Positions 56,355 through 64,000 of a stretch of 64,000 nt of DNA are shown piece by piece. Under the pieces are notes generated by a model. That model made no database searches. It worked only from the letters and a program-made list of their open reading frames with translations, and was not told where the DNA came from. The position numbers and the translations under genes were made by a program. The stretch spans positions 1,798,001 to 1,862,000 of the forward strand of contig NZ_CP032757.1 in the NCBI RefSeq assembly GCF_003641185.1, written 5' to 3'. Numbering within the stretch: position 1 is the first letter of the stretch; each line of letters opens with the position of its first letter. The DNA is from Lactiplantibacillus pentosus (GTDB lineage Bacteria; Bacillota; Bacilli; Lactobacillales; Lactobacillaceae).

Positions 56355-58912
56355 ACAATCAAACCTTACAAAAAGTCCTGATCATCGGGGCGGGCCACAA
56401 CGATATCGGCCGTGAAGGACAACATGATGCGGCCGTCACCCAAATCGGTGCGGCGATTCGGCGACTCGGTATCGCGGTCGTACTCGTGGATAACAACGCC
56501 TATTCAGTGGCGGCGGAAAATCGGTTTGCGGATAAGGTCTACTTAGAGCCGTTGACGGTTGCTGCTGTGACTAAAATTATCGAGGCCGAGCAACCCGATG
56601 GCCTGATTCCTTCCTTGGGTGGCATTCAAACGGTGACCCTGATTCAGGGGTTAATTCGAAATAACGTGCTTAAGAATAATCAGGTCAAGCTGTTGCAGTG
56701 GGATCAAGACGTTGTCGATATGATCGTCAATCCCGCCCTCATGAGTAATCGACTGAAGGATATTGGCGAACCGGTGATTGCCTCGCAGGTCGTGGCCAGT
56801 ACTGCAGAAGCGATGGCGGTCGTGCGTCACGTCGGCTTCCCGGTCATCGTTAAATCAGTGGCGCCACGGATTGAAGCGAGTCGGCAACTCTGTGAAGATG
56901 AAGATGAACTGCAACAAGCGTTAGCGATGGGCTTCAAAGTGTCAGGTACCAAGCAATGCATTGTCGAACAAAGTATTGTTGGCTATAAGGAACTTGAGTT
57001 TGTTGCCGTCCGTGACCAAAAGGACACCGCATTACTCGTCAGTGGGATGGAAAACTTTGATCCGGTCGGCATTCACTCGGCGGACTCAATCGTTTTTGCG
57101 CCGACGCAGACGATCACTGACCAGGAGTATCAACAGTTTCGAGCCGCGATGCTGAAAATCATGCGTAAGCTGCGGCTCAGTGGGTCCTGCCACGTTCAGT
57201 TCGCCTTGGATCCGGCAACTCAAAATTACTATGTCATTAAAGTGACGCCGTATTTTGACCGCACGATGGCCTTGGCTGCCCGCGCAACCGAGTACCCACT
57301 CGCCCTAGTTGTCGGTAATCTGATGGTTGGCATTAGCTTAGCCGAAGTCAAATTACCAGGGGCTTATCGTAAACAGACGGCCCTCATTGAACCGGTGCTC
57401 GACCATATCGTCTGTCGCATCCCAGTCTGGCCGTTCAATGTGCTGAATAAGGTCAGCCACCAACTCGATACGGTCACTGAATCGACTGGATCCGTGATTG
57501 GCGTGGGTCGCTCAACGGAAGAAGCTTTGCTGAAAGGGTTGCGTTCGACCGATGAATCACGGTATCACGTGATTGCCAATCGGCCACAGAACTATTCTGA
57601 AGGCGAACTGATTCAGCGCTTGATTCACCCACAAGCTGGGCGGATGCTGATTCTGCTAGAGGCACTGAATCGGGGCTACCAGATTGACGAGCTAGCTGAG
57701 TTGACCAAGATCGACGCCTTTTATTTCTATAAATTAAGTCATATTTTAGAAATCGAACGCGCTTTACGTGAGCGGCCTTTCGACGTCCACGCATTGGGAC
57801 GGGCTAAATATTTTGGCTTTACCGATGAAGACGCGGCCGCTGCTTGGCAGGCCGAGGTCAGCAAAGTACGCCAGTTTGCACTGGAAAATGAAATTCGGCC
57901 GACGTTTAAAGAAATCGAACCAACGGCCGGCGAATTCACGGAACAAACTAGTACTTATTATTCAACTTATGAATTTGACAATGAAAGCCAACCGACTGCG
58001 GGTCGTCGTGTGGTCGTGATTGGCACCGGCGCCAACCGTATCGGGACTAACCATGGTAACGATTATCTCGTCTCACAGCTGTTGTTTTACTTGAAGAAGG
58101 CCAATTACGAGCCAATTTTGATCAATGCTAATCCGAATAGTGTGGCGATGACGCCGCAATTGGCGAAAAAGCGCTATGTTGAGCCTAAGCAGTATTCTGA
58201 CATTTTAAATGTGTTGGCGATTGAAAAGCCGTTGATCGTCTTTACCACGTACCATGACTATCGGCTGGGCCAACAGCTGATTCGGGATGGCTATCAAGTC
58301 ATTCAAATCAATAACAGTTTGCCACGCGAACAAATCAAGACGAACGATTCACCGGCCGTGGAAGTGATTACGGACGGAACGGATGTCTCGATTTTCGGCA
58401 TCAGCGAAATCATTGCTGGCAATAATCTTCGTGGCAACGTGCGCGGTGCGGTCGAAGTCTTCCCAATTCGGGATAAGGCTGAAAATCAAGCAATTACGGC
58501 ACTGACTGACGAAATCAAGCAACGGGTCCTCGCGATGGGCGCTCCCGGATTGTATACGGTACGCTTAGCAATTGCGGATACGAAGCTGCAACTGGCCACG
58601 ATTGAACCGATGAGCATTGCGACTATGGCACTGATCAGTAAAGCAAGTGGCTCGAGCGTGACCCGCTTATTACTACACGTGAAGTTGGGCGAGTCGTTGA
58701 CCAAGGTGATGTACGACTATCCAGACGTCAACCGCTTGAAGCCCGTTTACGTCCAGGCCAACACGTTCCCATATAATCATTTACAGATTTATGATGAAGT
58801 CGAAGCAACCGGCGAACCTGGTCACGCGACTGGGACGGTGATTGCCCATGGTGACACGTTGAAAGCGGCGTTGACGGCCTTGAATCAGGGCAATGAGGAC
58901 ACTGACTTCTAG
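56351..58912 (+). CDS. CarB-like protein with degenerate ATP-grasp domains
   Basis: An uninterrupted 853-residue homologue of the synthase large subunit, usually about 1,060. The N-half is full length, with MENFDPVGIHSADSIVFAP, but the Gly-rich ATP loop (family TLGGTGGG) reads SVAPRIEASRQ at about 168, and the metal-binding EVNPR segment reads KVTPYFDR from Lys297. The central oligomerisation domain (about 400-548) is present. The C-half starts GTGANRIG near 553, then about 80 residues holding its ATP loop are missing near 660, and it ends without the MGS-like allosteric domain (about 135 residues). Catalysis of either phosphorylation is unlikely. The long open frame argues for a retained non-catalytic role. 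Confidence 0.9.
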   Translation: MNNQTLQKVLIIGAGHNDIGREGQHDAAVTQIGAAIRRLGIAVVLVDNNAYSVAAENRFADKVYLEPLTVAAVTKIIEAEQPDGLIPSLGGIQTVTLIQGLIRNNVLKNNQVKLLQWDQDVVDMIVNPALMSNRLKDIGEPVIASQVVASTAEAMAVVRHVGFPVIVKSVAPRIEASRQLCEDEDELQQALAMGFKVSGTKQCIVEQSIVGYKELEFVAVRDQKDTALLVSGMENFDPVGIHSADSIVFAPTQTITDQEYQQFRAAMLKIMRKLRLSGSCHVQFALDPATQNYYVIKVTPYFDRTMALAARATEYPLALVVGNLMVGISLAEVKLPGAYRKQTALIEPVLDHIVCRIPVWPFNVLNKVSHQLDTVTESTGSVIGVGRSTEEALLKGLRSTDESRYHVIANRPQNYSEGELIQRLIHPQAGRMLILLEALNRGYQIDELAELTKIDAFYFYKLSHILEIERALRERPFDVHALGRAKYFGFTDEDAAAAWQAEVSKVRQFALENEIRPTFKEIEPTAGEFTEQTSTYYSTYEFDNESQPTAGRRVVVIGTGANRIGTNHGNDYLVSQLLFYLKKANYEPILINANPNSVAMTPQLAKKRYVEPKQYSDILNVLAIEKPLIVFTTYHDYRLGQQLIRDGYQVIQINNSLPREQIKTNDSPAVEVITDGTDVSIFGISEIIAGNNLRGNVRGAVEVFPIRDKAENQAITALTDEIKQRVLAMGAPGLYTVRLAIADTKLQLATIEPMSIATMALISKASGSSVTRLLLHVKLGESLTKVMYDYPDVNRLKPVYVQANTFPYNHLQIYDEVEATGEPGHATGTVIAHGDTLKAALTALNQGNEDTDF

Positions 58913-58979
58913 GTTGACATGCCCATGTTCGCTTGACACTGTGCCGTTATTTGACCAACGTCATTAAGAAATATTGGCG

Positions 58980-59018
58980 ATCGCAACCTAACCAAAACTT
59001 GGTCGGGTTGCGATTTTT
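58980..59018 (+). terminator. Terminator after the pyrR-carA-carB unit
   Basis: ATCGCAACC pairs with GGGTTGCGAT, with an inner ACCA/TGGT stem, and is followed by five T. Confidence 0.85.
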
Positions 59019-59144
59019 GAGTTGCGAGTGTGAACTAACGATAACCAGTTAACATTGGAATCAATGGGGTAAAACGGATATAATGTAAATTTAGGTGCTT
59101 GAACGAGTATCAGAACAAAAGGGTTAGTTGGGGAGGAATTGAAG

Positions 59145-60896
59145 ATGCGCAAACACAAAACGGCAATCGTGGTGATTGCACTTGCCGTCTTGGTCATGTG
59201 TAGTCCGTTACTATTGAATAATCACGCTTTATTAGGGGTGGATGGTTATTTTCAATACAATCGGATTTATGAGGCCGCGTTACAATTAAAAAATCACAAT
59301 TTTAGTTTTATCAATCTGTATTCATTTCAGCAAGCGGGCCGGGTGGTCAACAGCCTCTACAGTCCGCTGATCACTTACATTGCCGGTGCGTTATTACTGC
59401 TAGTCGGCAATTGGTTTCGATTCCAAATACTCTCACTAGCAATCGTTTATTTTACCAGTGGGATGTTGATGTACGCGGCCGGTCAGCGGCTTCATTTTTC
59501 GAAACGGGTCTCGATCGCTTTGGGCGTGATTTTCTTAAGCTCTAATGTGGTCTACGGCTTCTTATTCGGTGTCACTTGGCGCTCGATTGCGTTTGGCTTA
59601 TTGCCGTTACTCGTCGGTCCGATCCTAGATCTGTATGCCGGCAAGTGGGAGTTGTTACCGATGCTGAAGTTGGGCATCTACATTGGGTTGTTAGCGCAAT
59701 TTCAAATCCTGACAGTTGCGTTAGTCCTCCCATTCCTAGTGCCATTTTTCATTCACGGGCTGTGGCGAACAAAATTCGAAGTTAGCGGATTACTAAACTT
59801 CGTGGCGGCGGTCTTGCTGGCAGTATTGCTCAGTCTCGATACCATTCTGCCATTGTTAGAAGTCTACCGGGGCAACACCTTGATTCCACCCGTTGCGATG
59901 GATATGGCACCCAATGCCAGTCTGATTTTTCAGCCGATCTATAATGGCGTCGACTCCAATAGCGATATCGTCTTGACCATTATCGTGTATGCACTGTTGA
60001 CTGGTCTGGTCGTCTTCTGGCACCGCTTGACGCCATTCACAAAGTTATTTGCGACGGTCTCGACGGTCTATCTAGTGATTGGGACGACGCTATTTCCGTG
60101 GGATTTGATGCAAAAATCGTTCCCACTCTTGCAATCATTCTTGCAAATGCCACGCCGGATTACGCTGATTGGGACGCCGTTCATGTTGCTAGCGACAGTC
60201 TTGGTTTATCGTGAGGTGGCCCACACGCAGACCAGTGAAACACTTCACCGGAGCATTGGGATTGCGGCGACTTGCTTGAGTCTGATTTCGCTCATATTAT
60301 GCACGCAAAAAGTCAGTCAAAACGTGCATTTTACGATTGCCGACTCGACGCCACTCGCGCAAGGGTTACAGACGGCTGATGGCAATGTGCATTCACGGCT
60401 GAAGTACATCAAACAACTGCAACCGGCATTTCATACGCGGAAACTCGGACAGCTGATTGATGATGCTGATCGAACGACCCCGGACTACGTGCCCGTCACG
60501 CATAAGGTTGTCACGGACCCAGACGTTTACCATGCCTACACGCGGAATTTTTCTAAACAGAAATCGCGTTTTAAGCACCAAGTCATCCGTGATGGCATCA
60601 AGCTCACTTGGCATGCTAAACACGCGAAAGTCCAGACGCTACCAGTCGTCGCTTATCGTCGAACCGTGCTAGTGTTGAACGGCAAACGCGTCACATCAGC
60701 ACAAATCAAGCATCATTGGATCGGTAATATTGGGCTGAAACAGCGCCGTGGAAAGAACGTGCTCATCATCCGGTATCAAAGCAGTTTCGTTACCAAACTC
60801 GGAACGGTACTTGCAATCGTTGCGTGGATTGGTGTGTTAATTGCCTGGCCAATTACAATCAGACAGTCACGGCGGTCTGCGGCAGCGGAACAGTAA
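59145..60896 (+). CDS. Large polytopic membrane protein (GT-C-like layout)
   Basis: A 583-residue protein with about 11 transmembrane segments in the first 400 residues, an extracellular domain (about 405-555) and a last helix. An acidic pair in the first outer loop (GVDGYFQYNRIYEA) and the overall layout resemble GT-C glycosyltransferases and YfhO-like proteins; this is an impression, not a motif match. It could act on wall polysaccharide. The ATG at 59145 lies eight bases after GGGGAGG; the TTG at 59139 is closer and less suitable. Confidence 0.8.
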   Translation: MRKHKTAIVVIALAVLVMCSPLLLNNHALLGVDGYFQYNRIYEAALQLKNHNFSFINLYSFQQAGRVVNSLYSPLITYIAGALLLLVGNWFRFQILSLAIVYFTSGMLMYAAGQRLHFSKRVSIALGVIFLSSNVVYGFLFGVTWRSIAFGLLPLLVGPILDLYAGKWELLPMLKLGIYIGLLAQFQILTVALVLPFLVPFFIHGLWRTKFEVSGLLNFVAAVLLAVLLSLDTILPLLEVYRGNTLIPPVAMDMAPNASLIFQPIYNGVDSNSDIVLTIIVYALLTGLVVFWHRLTPFTKLFATVSTVYLVIGTTLFPWDLMQKSFPLLQSFLQMPRRITLIGTPFMLLATVLVYREVAHTQTSETLHRSIGIAATCLSLISLILCTQKVSQNVHFTIADSTPLAQGLQTADGNVHSRLKYIKQLQPAFHTRKLGQLIDDADRTTPDYVPVTHKVVTDPDVYHAYTRNFSKQKSRFKHQVIRDGIKLTWHAKHAKVQTLPVVAYRRTVLVLNGKRVTSAQIKHHWIGNIGLKQRRGKNVLIIRYQSSFVTKLGTVLAIVAWIGVLIAWPITIRQSRRSAAAEQ

Positions 60897-60958
60897 TCTG
60901 TCAATTTGGATATTAAGACCTTGTATCCGCGAGCGGTTATTGCCCGTGATTGGTCACA

Positions 60959-60997
60959 AGCGGCATCATCTGTTTAGGCGGATGATGCCGCTTTTTG
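60959..60997 (+). terminator. Terminator after the membrane protein gene
   Basis: AGCGGCATCATC pairs perfectly with GATGATGCCGCT, followed by five T. Confidence 0.92.
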
Positions 60998-61063
60998 TCA
61001 AGAACAGCGCTTTCATTTGTGGTATGCTTAACTTAACATTTTGATAAAGGATGGTTATGCAAA

Positions 61064-61672
61064 TTGGCAAAGACACTATATTTAATGCGGCACGGTGAGA
61101 CCTTGTTCAATCGGCTGCACAAGATTCAAGGTGCGTGTGATTCACCATTAACGGAACGGGGTATTGCGGATGCCAAGCAGGTCGGCGACTATTTTCGGCG
61201 AGCACAGATCACGTTTGATCATGCCTACTGTTCGACCCAGGAACGCGCTAGCGACACCTTAGAACTCGTGACTGACCAGCCGTACGAACGGGTAAAAGGG
61301 ATTAAGGAGTGGGGCTTTGGTGTTTTTGAAGGAGAATCTGAAGTCTTGAATCCCAAACCCGACCCAGTTCGGCGCAGCCACGGTGATTTCTTCTTACAAT
61401 ATGGTGGTGAAAGTGACTTACAAGTTCAGGCGCGCGTGGTCAAGACGTTGACGGAAATTATGGAACGTCCCAATCATCAGCAGGTTCTCGCGGTGAGCCA
61501 CGGGGGCGCCAGCTTCATGTTCTTGCGAAAATGGCTGTCGATGGACGAAATTGAACGGCAGGGCATCGTGTTACACAATTGTGCCGTTTTGAAATATCGC
61601 TATGAAGCGGGCCAGTTCCAGTTTGATGAAGTGATCGATTGGTCGGCCAATCCAACAGCTCAGATAAATTAA
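61064..61672 (+). CDS. Histidine phosphatase family protein (phosphoglycerate mutase-like)
   Basis: A 202-residue branch 1 histidine phosphatase. The catalytic LMRHGETLFN is at the N terminus, the second catalytic His is in AVSHGGASFM near residue 146, and STQERASDTLELV carries the phosphate-pocket Arg. The substrate is unknown; lactobacilli have several such paralogues. The start is TTG at 61064, with AAAGGATGG upstream at a rather long spacing; an ATG seven bases earlier is out of frame. Confidence 0.9.
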   Translation: MAKTLYLMRHGETLFNRLHKIQGACDSPLTERGIADAKQVGDYFRRAQITFDHAYCSTQERASDTLELVTDQPYERVKGIKEWGFGVFEGESEVLNPKPDPVRRSHGDFFLQYGGESDLQVQARVVKTLTEIMERPNHQQVLAVSHGGASFMFLRKWLSMDEIERQGIVLHNCAVLKYRYEAGQFQFDEVIDWSANPTAQIN

Positions 61673-61728
61673 AATTATGTCAACTAGCGACTGGTTGCTC
61701 TTTTTAACGAGAATTAGTCGCGGCGTGC

Positions 61729-61766
61729 AAACAGCCTATTCAGAAGTAACTGAGTAGGCTGTTTTT
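61729..61766 (+). terminator. Terminator after the phosphatase gene
   Basis: AAACAGCCTA pairs with TAGGCTGTTT, with an inner TTCAG/CTGAG stem and a T run; the A tract on the left lets it act for the minus strand too. Confidence 0.88.
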
Positions 61767-61853
61767 GTTCGCTTTGAATTTAGGGGTTAGACGGGTAACT
61801 GGCAATGCAGTACATGACTTGTTTGCTATCAAGTCTGACTGTCACACGAGCGC

Positions 61854-62249
61854 TTAAGCCCGCCAAAAAGTCGTGGTCGCTTGCTTAGTGTCAATATTGT
61901 ACTGAATCGTCTGGGCCAGCAAGTCATGATTAACGGGTGTTTCAAAATTGATTTGCCAGAGCATCTTTGTGGCGTGGTCACCGTTGGCTTCGATAGCAGC
62001 TCGAAAATGGTCAAGCGTGGGGGTCTCTAGCGCAATATTCAAGTGGTCCTTTGCCGTGCTAAAACCAATGATAAAGGTCCCGTGGTCAGTGAACATCGGC
62101 TGGTTCCAAGCCACGCGCGGGGTTAATTGTGGAAACGTTGTGTGGACCCAATTAAGCAGCGGAATCAGCTGTGCCCGTTGTGCGCTGGACTTACCAGCCT
62201 CAAAATACGGTTGAAGTACTGCCAGATCGGTGTGTAGTTGGTCAGCCAT
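61854..62249 (-). CDS. DUF1801 / YdhG-like protein
   Basis: A 131-residue protein with the DUF1801 pattern (YdhG/FraH-type, often annotated as iron chaperone): WNQPMFTDHGTFIIGFSTAKDHLNIAL. The ATG at 62249 follows GGAGG. The cellular function is not established. Confidence 0.82.
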   Translation of the reverse strand: MADQLHTDLAVLQPYFEAGKSSAQRAQLIPLLNWVHTTFPQLTPRVAWNQPMFTDHGTFIIGFSTAKDHLNIALETPTLDHFRAAIEANGDHATKMLWQINFETPVNHDLLAQTIQYNIDTKQATTTFWRA

Positions 62250-62320
62250 GATAAATCCTCCATAATAATTCGCCATAATTGTGTTGGTCTAAGTGTACAG
62301 AAAGGCGGAGCTGGTTGCAA

Positions 62321-62365
62321 CCAAAAACGCCGTCGACGATGCCCACACATTTCGTCAACGGCGTT
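62321..62365 (-). terminator. Minus-strand terminator between the small ORF and the DUF1801 gene
   Basis: AACGCCGTTGACGA pairs with TCGTCGACGGCGTT (one mismatch) and is followed by TTTTGG on the minus strand. It implies that a transcript from the right ends here. Confidence 0.75.
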
Positions 62366-62430
62366 AGGTTTGAGTTTCCGAGTAAACGAGCCCACTACGA
62401 TTCATTACTCGGCTGATTGTTTTAGTTGGT

Positions 62431-62547
62431 TAGGTCCCAATGCCAGTACGGATGGTGGTTTGCCACGTAAATGACAGTTGGTTGTGCTGATTGCGGTCGG
62501 CTTTGACGCCTCGTAATCGTTAAAGTTTGTTGATGACGCATAGACAT
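62431..62547 (-). CDS. Possible small basic protein (38 residues)
   Basis: A short frame from ATG at 62547 (or the second ATG at 62541, ten bases after AAAGGA) to TAA at 62431. The product is basic and Gln/Arg/Thr-rich (MSMRHQQTLTITRRQSRPQS at the start) with no hydrophobic segment. The ribosome site and the minus-strand terminator 66 bases downstream support a real transcript; I do not recognise the protein. The remaining gap to 62859 (about 310 bases) holds no feature I can name except a weak inverted repeat around 62790-62815. Confidence 0.4.
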
Positions 62548-62859
62548 CAGTTCCTTTCTTAATGAATACACTTAGTTTACGCGCCGTCGCTCGCAGTAAC
62601 TACTGCATTTTCATAAGGCTAGCATAAGAATTTCTTAGAATTGCACTGGTGGGACGAGGAGACCAATCTAACCTGAAAGGCCCTGGGTGTGGTCCTTGCT
62701 TTGAGAAGGGCGGCACTAACTGATGTCATCATGAACGGCCACCTGCCAATAATGCGATCTAACTAACTACCCAGCCTAGGACTCAGCTGATTCGAAGCGG
62801 ACTGAGGGGCGAGTCATGTTCAAGTTTAATAAAGGATCCAACACAACCTGAGCGGGTGG

Positions 62860-63528
62860 TCACCCTAAATATTGTAACGGTTGGTCCCAATAGGCTTGGA
62901 GTTCATTAAAAAAGCGACTGAGATGGTCCCCGTCGATGGTGGCGTGATTGACCGTAATGCTCAGCGGCATCGTGGTTCTGCCAGCCTCCTGCTTGAACTG
63001 ACCCGCCTGAAAAATTGGAAAAAAGCTATCCAGCGGTTTGAATGGCAGCGGTGTGTAACTGCTAAAATGAACACCCGGAAGGCTGCCGATATTGACCAAA
63101 TTTGGGGATTGCGGTGCTTTCGGCATTGGCCCTGGAAGCGCACTGAATTCAGCTTGGTCGGCTAAATAGTGTTGATAAAAAGTTCGGAAATTATTATCGT
63201 ACGTTGTCCATAAATTGGCCATTGTCCGGTCCGCGTGCAGAATCGTATACGACGGGTGGAGCACGTCAAAGGTCACCAGTTGGTCGTTCAAATAGCCAAC
63301 GCGCATTTCGGGATGGGTGGTCAGCAAGCGACTCACTAGGTAAAGATAAGCCGCGTTAAATTTGACCTGGTGGGCTTTTGTCCAAGTTAGAGTCCTAGTA
63401 ACATCCATATTGACTGTGAGACTGAAACCACTGGGGGCCAGTTTTGTAAAATAATAAAAATACGGTTGGCGTGGCCAGGTTTCTTGGTCGATAGCAACAG
63501 CGTGCATGTTTGGTTTAGTGATGGTCAT
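62860..63528 (-). CDS. Chloramphenicol acetyltransferase-like protein (CatA family)
   Basis: A 222-residue homologue of trimeric CAT enzymes, with the order of motifs preserved: FYYFTKLAPSGFSLTVNMDVT near the start (given as two joined strands, YFYYFTK and FSLTVNMDVT), FNAAYLYLVSRLL and the active-site block VNHATIDGDHLSRFF. The catalytic His195 is present; the His normally before it is Asn194. It could acetylate chloramphenicol or another alcohol; resistance cannot be concluded. The ATG directly follows the stop of the GIY-YIG-like gene, so translation is coupled. Confidence 0.85.
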   Translation of the reverse strand: MTITKPNMHAVAIDQETWPRQPYFYYFTKLAPSGFSLTVNMDVTRTLTWTKAHQVKFNAAYLYLVSRLLTTHPEMRVGYLNDQLVTFDVLHPSYTILHADRTMANLWTTYDNNFRTFYQHYLADQAEFSALPGPMPKAPQSPNLVNIGSLPGVHFSSYTPLPFKPLDSFFPIFQAGQFKQEAGRTTMPLSITVNHATIDGDHLSRFFNELQAYWDQPLQYLG

Positions 63529-63900
63529 TTAGTCTTCCTGCCAATCTTTTGGGCGCCGATTATAGCCATGTTCATCGAATGGTTGTAAATCGTGCAGCCA
63601 TTTATTTTTGAGTTCCTTAAGTGTGGCGCGCATATTCGTGACAGCCGTTGTTTCCTTTTGCCACAAGACTTGATACGAAAAGTCGGCGGGCGACTGCTGA
63701 TTCCAATCAGTCTGTAACGGATTGGCGCGATAAAAGTTCTTATTAAGATTGAGTTGATAAAAGGCCCACCGGTTATGCAAATTGGGGACAACATCAATCC
63801 AAATTTTGTGGTTGCGTTCGTTTGTAATTTGAATGACGCCATAATAAGTTGGCGCTAGTTTGTATTTTTGCTGTAAATCGCGTTTTTCTGCTGGTTGCAT
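63529..63900 (-). CDS. GIY-YIG-like small protein
   Basis: A 123-residue protein resembling the GIY-YIG nuclease fold as found in lactobacilli: TYYGVIQITN followed by HKIWIDVVPNLHNRW. The classical second motif YIG is WID here, so nuclease activity is doubtful. The ATG at 63900 follows AGGAGG, which lies inside the end of the upstream gene. It forms an operon with the DUF2087 and CAT-like genes. Confidence 0.7.
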   Translation of the reverse strand: MQPAEKRDLQQKYKLAPTYYGVIQITNERNHKIWIDVVPNLHNRWAFYQLNLNKNFYRANPLQTDWNQQSPADFSYQVLWQKETTAVTNMRATLKELKNKWLHDLQPFDEHGYNRRPKDWQED

Positions 63901-63904
63901 GCTT

Positions 63905-64000
63905 TTAATCCTCCTGAGTCGTTGTACGCCAGTATTGCCGGCCATCGACAGTTCGTCTTAAGAAGCCGTAGTCGATCAGGTAGCGGCGCAGTGTGGTGTA
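63905..64000 (-). CDS. C-terminal end of a DUF2087-domain regulator-like protein (partial)
   Basis: The minus-strand frame entering from the right edge encodes 31 residues, including TLRRYLIDYGFLRRTVDGRQ and YW, the typical end of DUF2087 domains, which often follow an ArsR-like winged helix. The stop is TAA at 63905-63907, five bases before the next start codon. The rest lies outside the window. Confidence 0.65.
   Translation of the reverse strand, partial: YTTLRRYLIDYGFLRRTVDGRQYWRTTTQED

Noticed and set aside
62860..63528. Calling a chloramphenicol resistance gene
   Set aside because: The catalytic His is present but the protein is divergent and chromosomal, and substrate specificity cannot be read from it.

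Overview
The window reads as a chromosomal segment of a Lactiplantibacillus (L. plantarum group) lactic acid bacterium. The grounds are the mevalonate operon mvaK1-mvaD-mvaK2-fni, the Firmicute gene orders dinG-ypmB-aspB-asnS-dnaD and pbp1A-recU / ypsA-gpsB-rnpB-rlmL, a methionine T-box, a PyrR-type leader, Shine-Dalgarno sequences close to AGGAGG and frequent TTG/GTG starts. The species is inferred from protein style and synteny, not from a database search.

Layout. 1-2.3 kb: end of a GH65 maltose phosphorylase gene and galM. 2.4-8.2 kb: a leucine operon (leader peptide and attenuator, leuA-leuB-leuC-leuD, MFS transporter). 9.3-13.5 kb (minus): mevalonate pathway. 13.7-20.9 kb: small unknown gene, dinG, ypmB, aspB, asnS, dnaD. 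22.1-25.6 kb: T-box, metN-metI-metQ, universal stress protein. 25.9-29.5 kb (minus): four-gene ABC importer of the iron/phosphonate type. 30.6-36.4 kb: pbp1A and recU (minus), then ypsA, gpsB, RNase P RNA and an RlmL-like methyltransferase. 36.5-44.1 kb: hydrolase, NTF2-like protein, family 2 glycosyltransferase, S66 peptidase, GH25 muramidase, ABC-2 exporter. 44.1-45.9 kb: an AT-richer islet with a dead HU gene and a three-gene toxin-antitoxin-SecB chaperone (TAC) module whose toxin gene has an in-frame stop. 46.9-51.8 kb: membrane protein, DadA-like oxidase, RNase H, EbsA, fhs. 53.1-58.9 kb: lspA, an RluD-type synthase, then a PyrR leader, pyrR and a carA-carB pair. 59.1-64 kb: membrane protein, histidine phosphatase, DUF1801 protein, a small ORF, CAT-like acetyltransferase, GIY-YIG-like protein and the end of a DUF2087 gene.

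Five copies (R1-R5) of a 0.8-1.1 kb non-coding repeat lie in intergenic gaps. They have GTGCTAGTTA-type terminal inverted repeats and two large hairpins. The apical stems use different sequences in different copies but keep pairing, which points to selection on structure. R2 and R3 are direct repeats flanking the met/usp/ABC block that separates dnaD from pbp1A.

The strongest candidates for something undescribed are: (1) the PyrR-linked carA-carB pair, intact as reading frames but lacking the glutaminase triad, the N-half ATP-grasp motifs, part of the C-half ATP-grasp domain and the C-terminal allosteric domain; (2) the R1-R5 family; (3) the TAC module with a nonsense-interrupted MqsR-like toxin but intact antitoxin and SecB-like chaperone; (4) a leucine leader peptide/attenuator upstream of a short LeuA.
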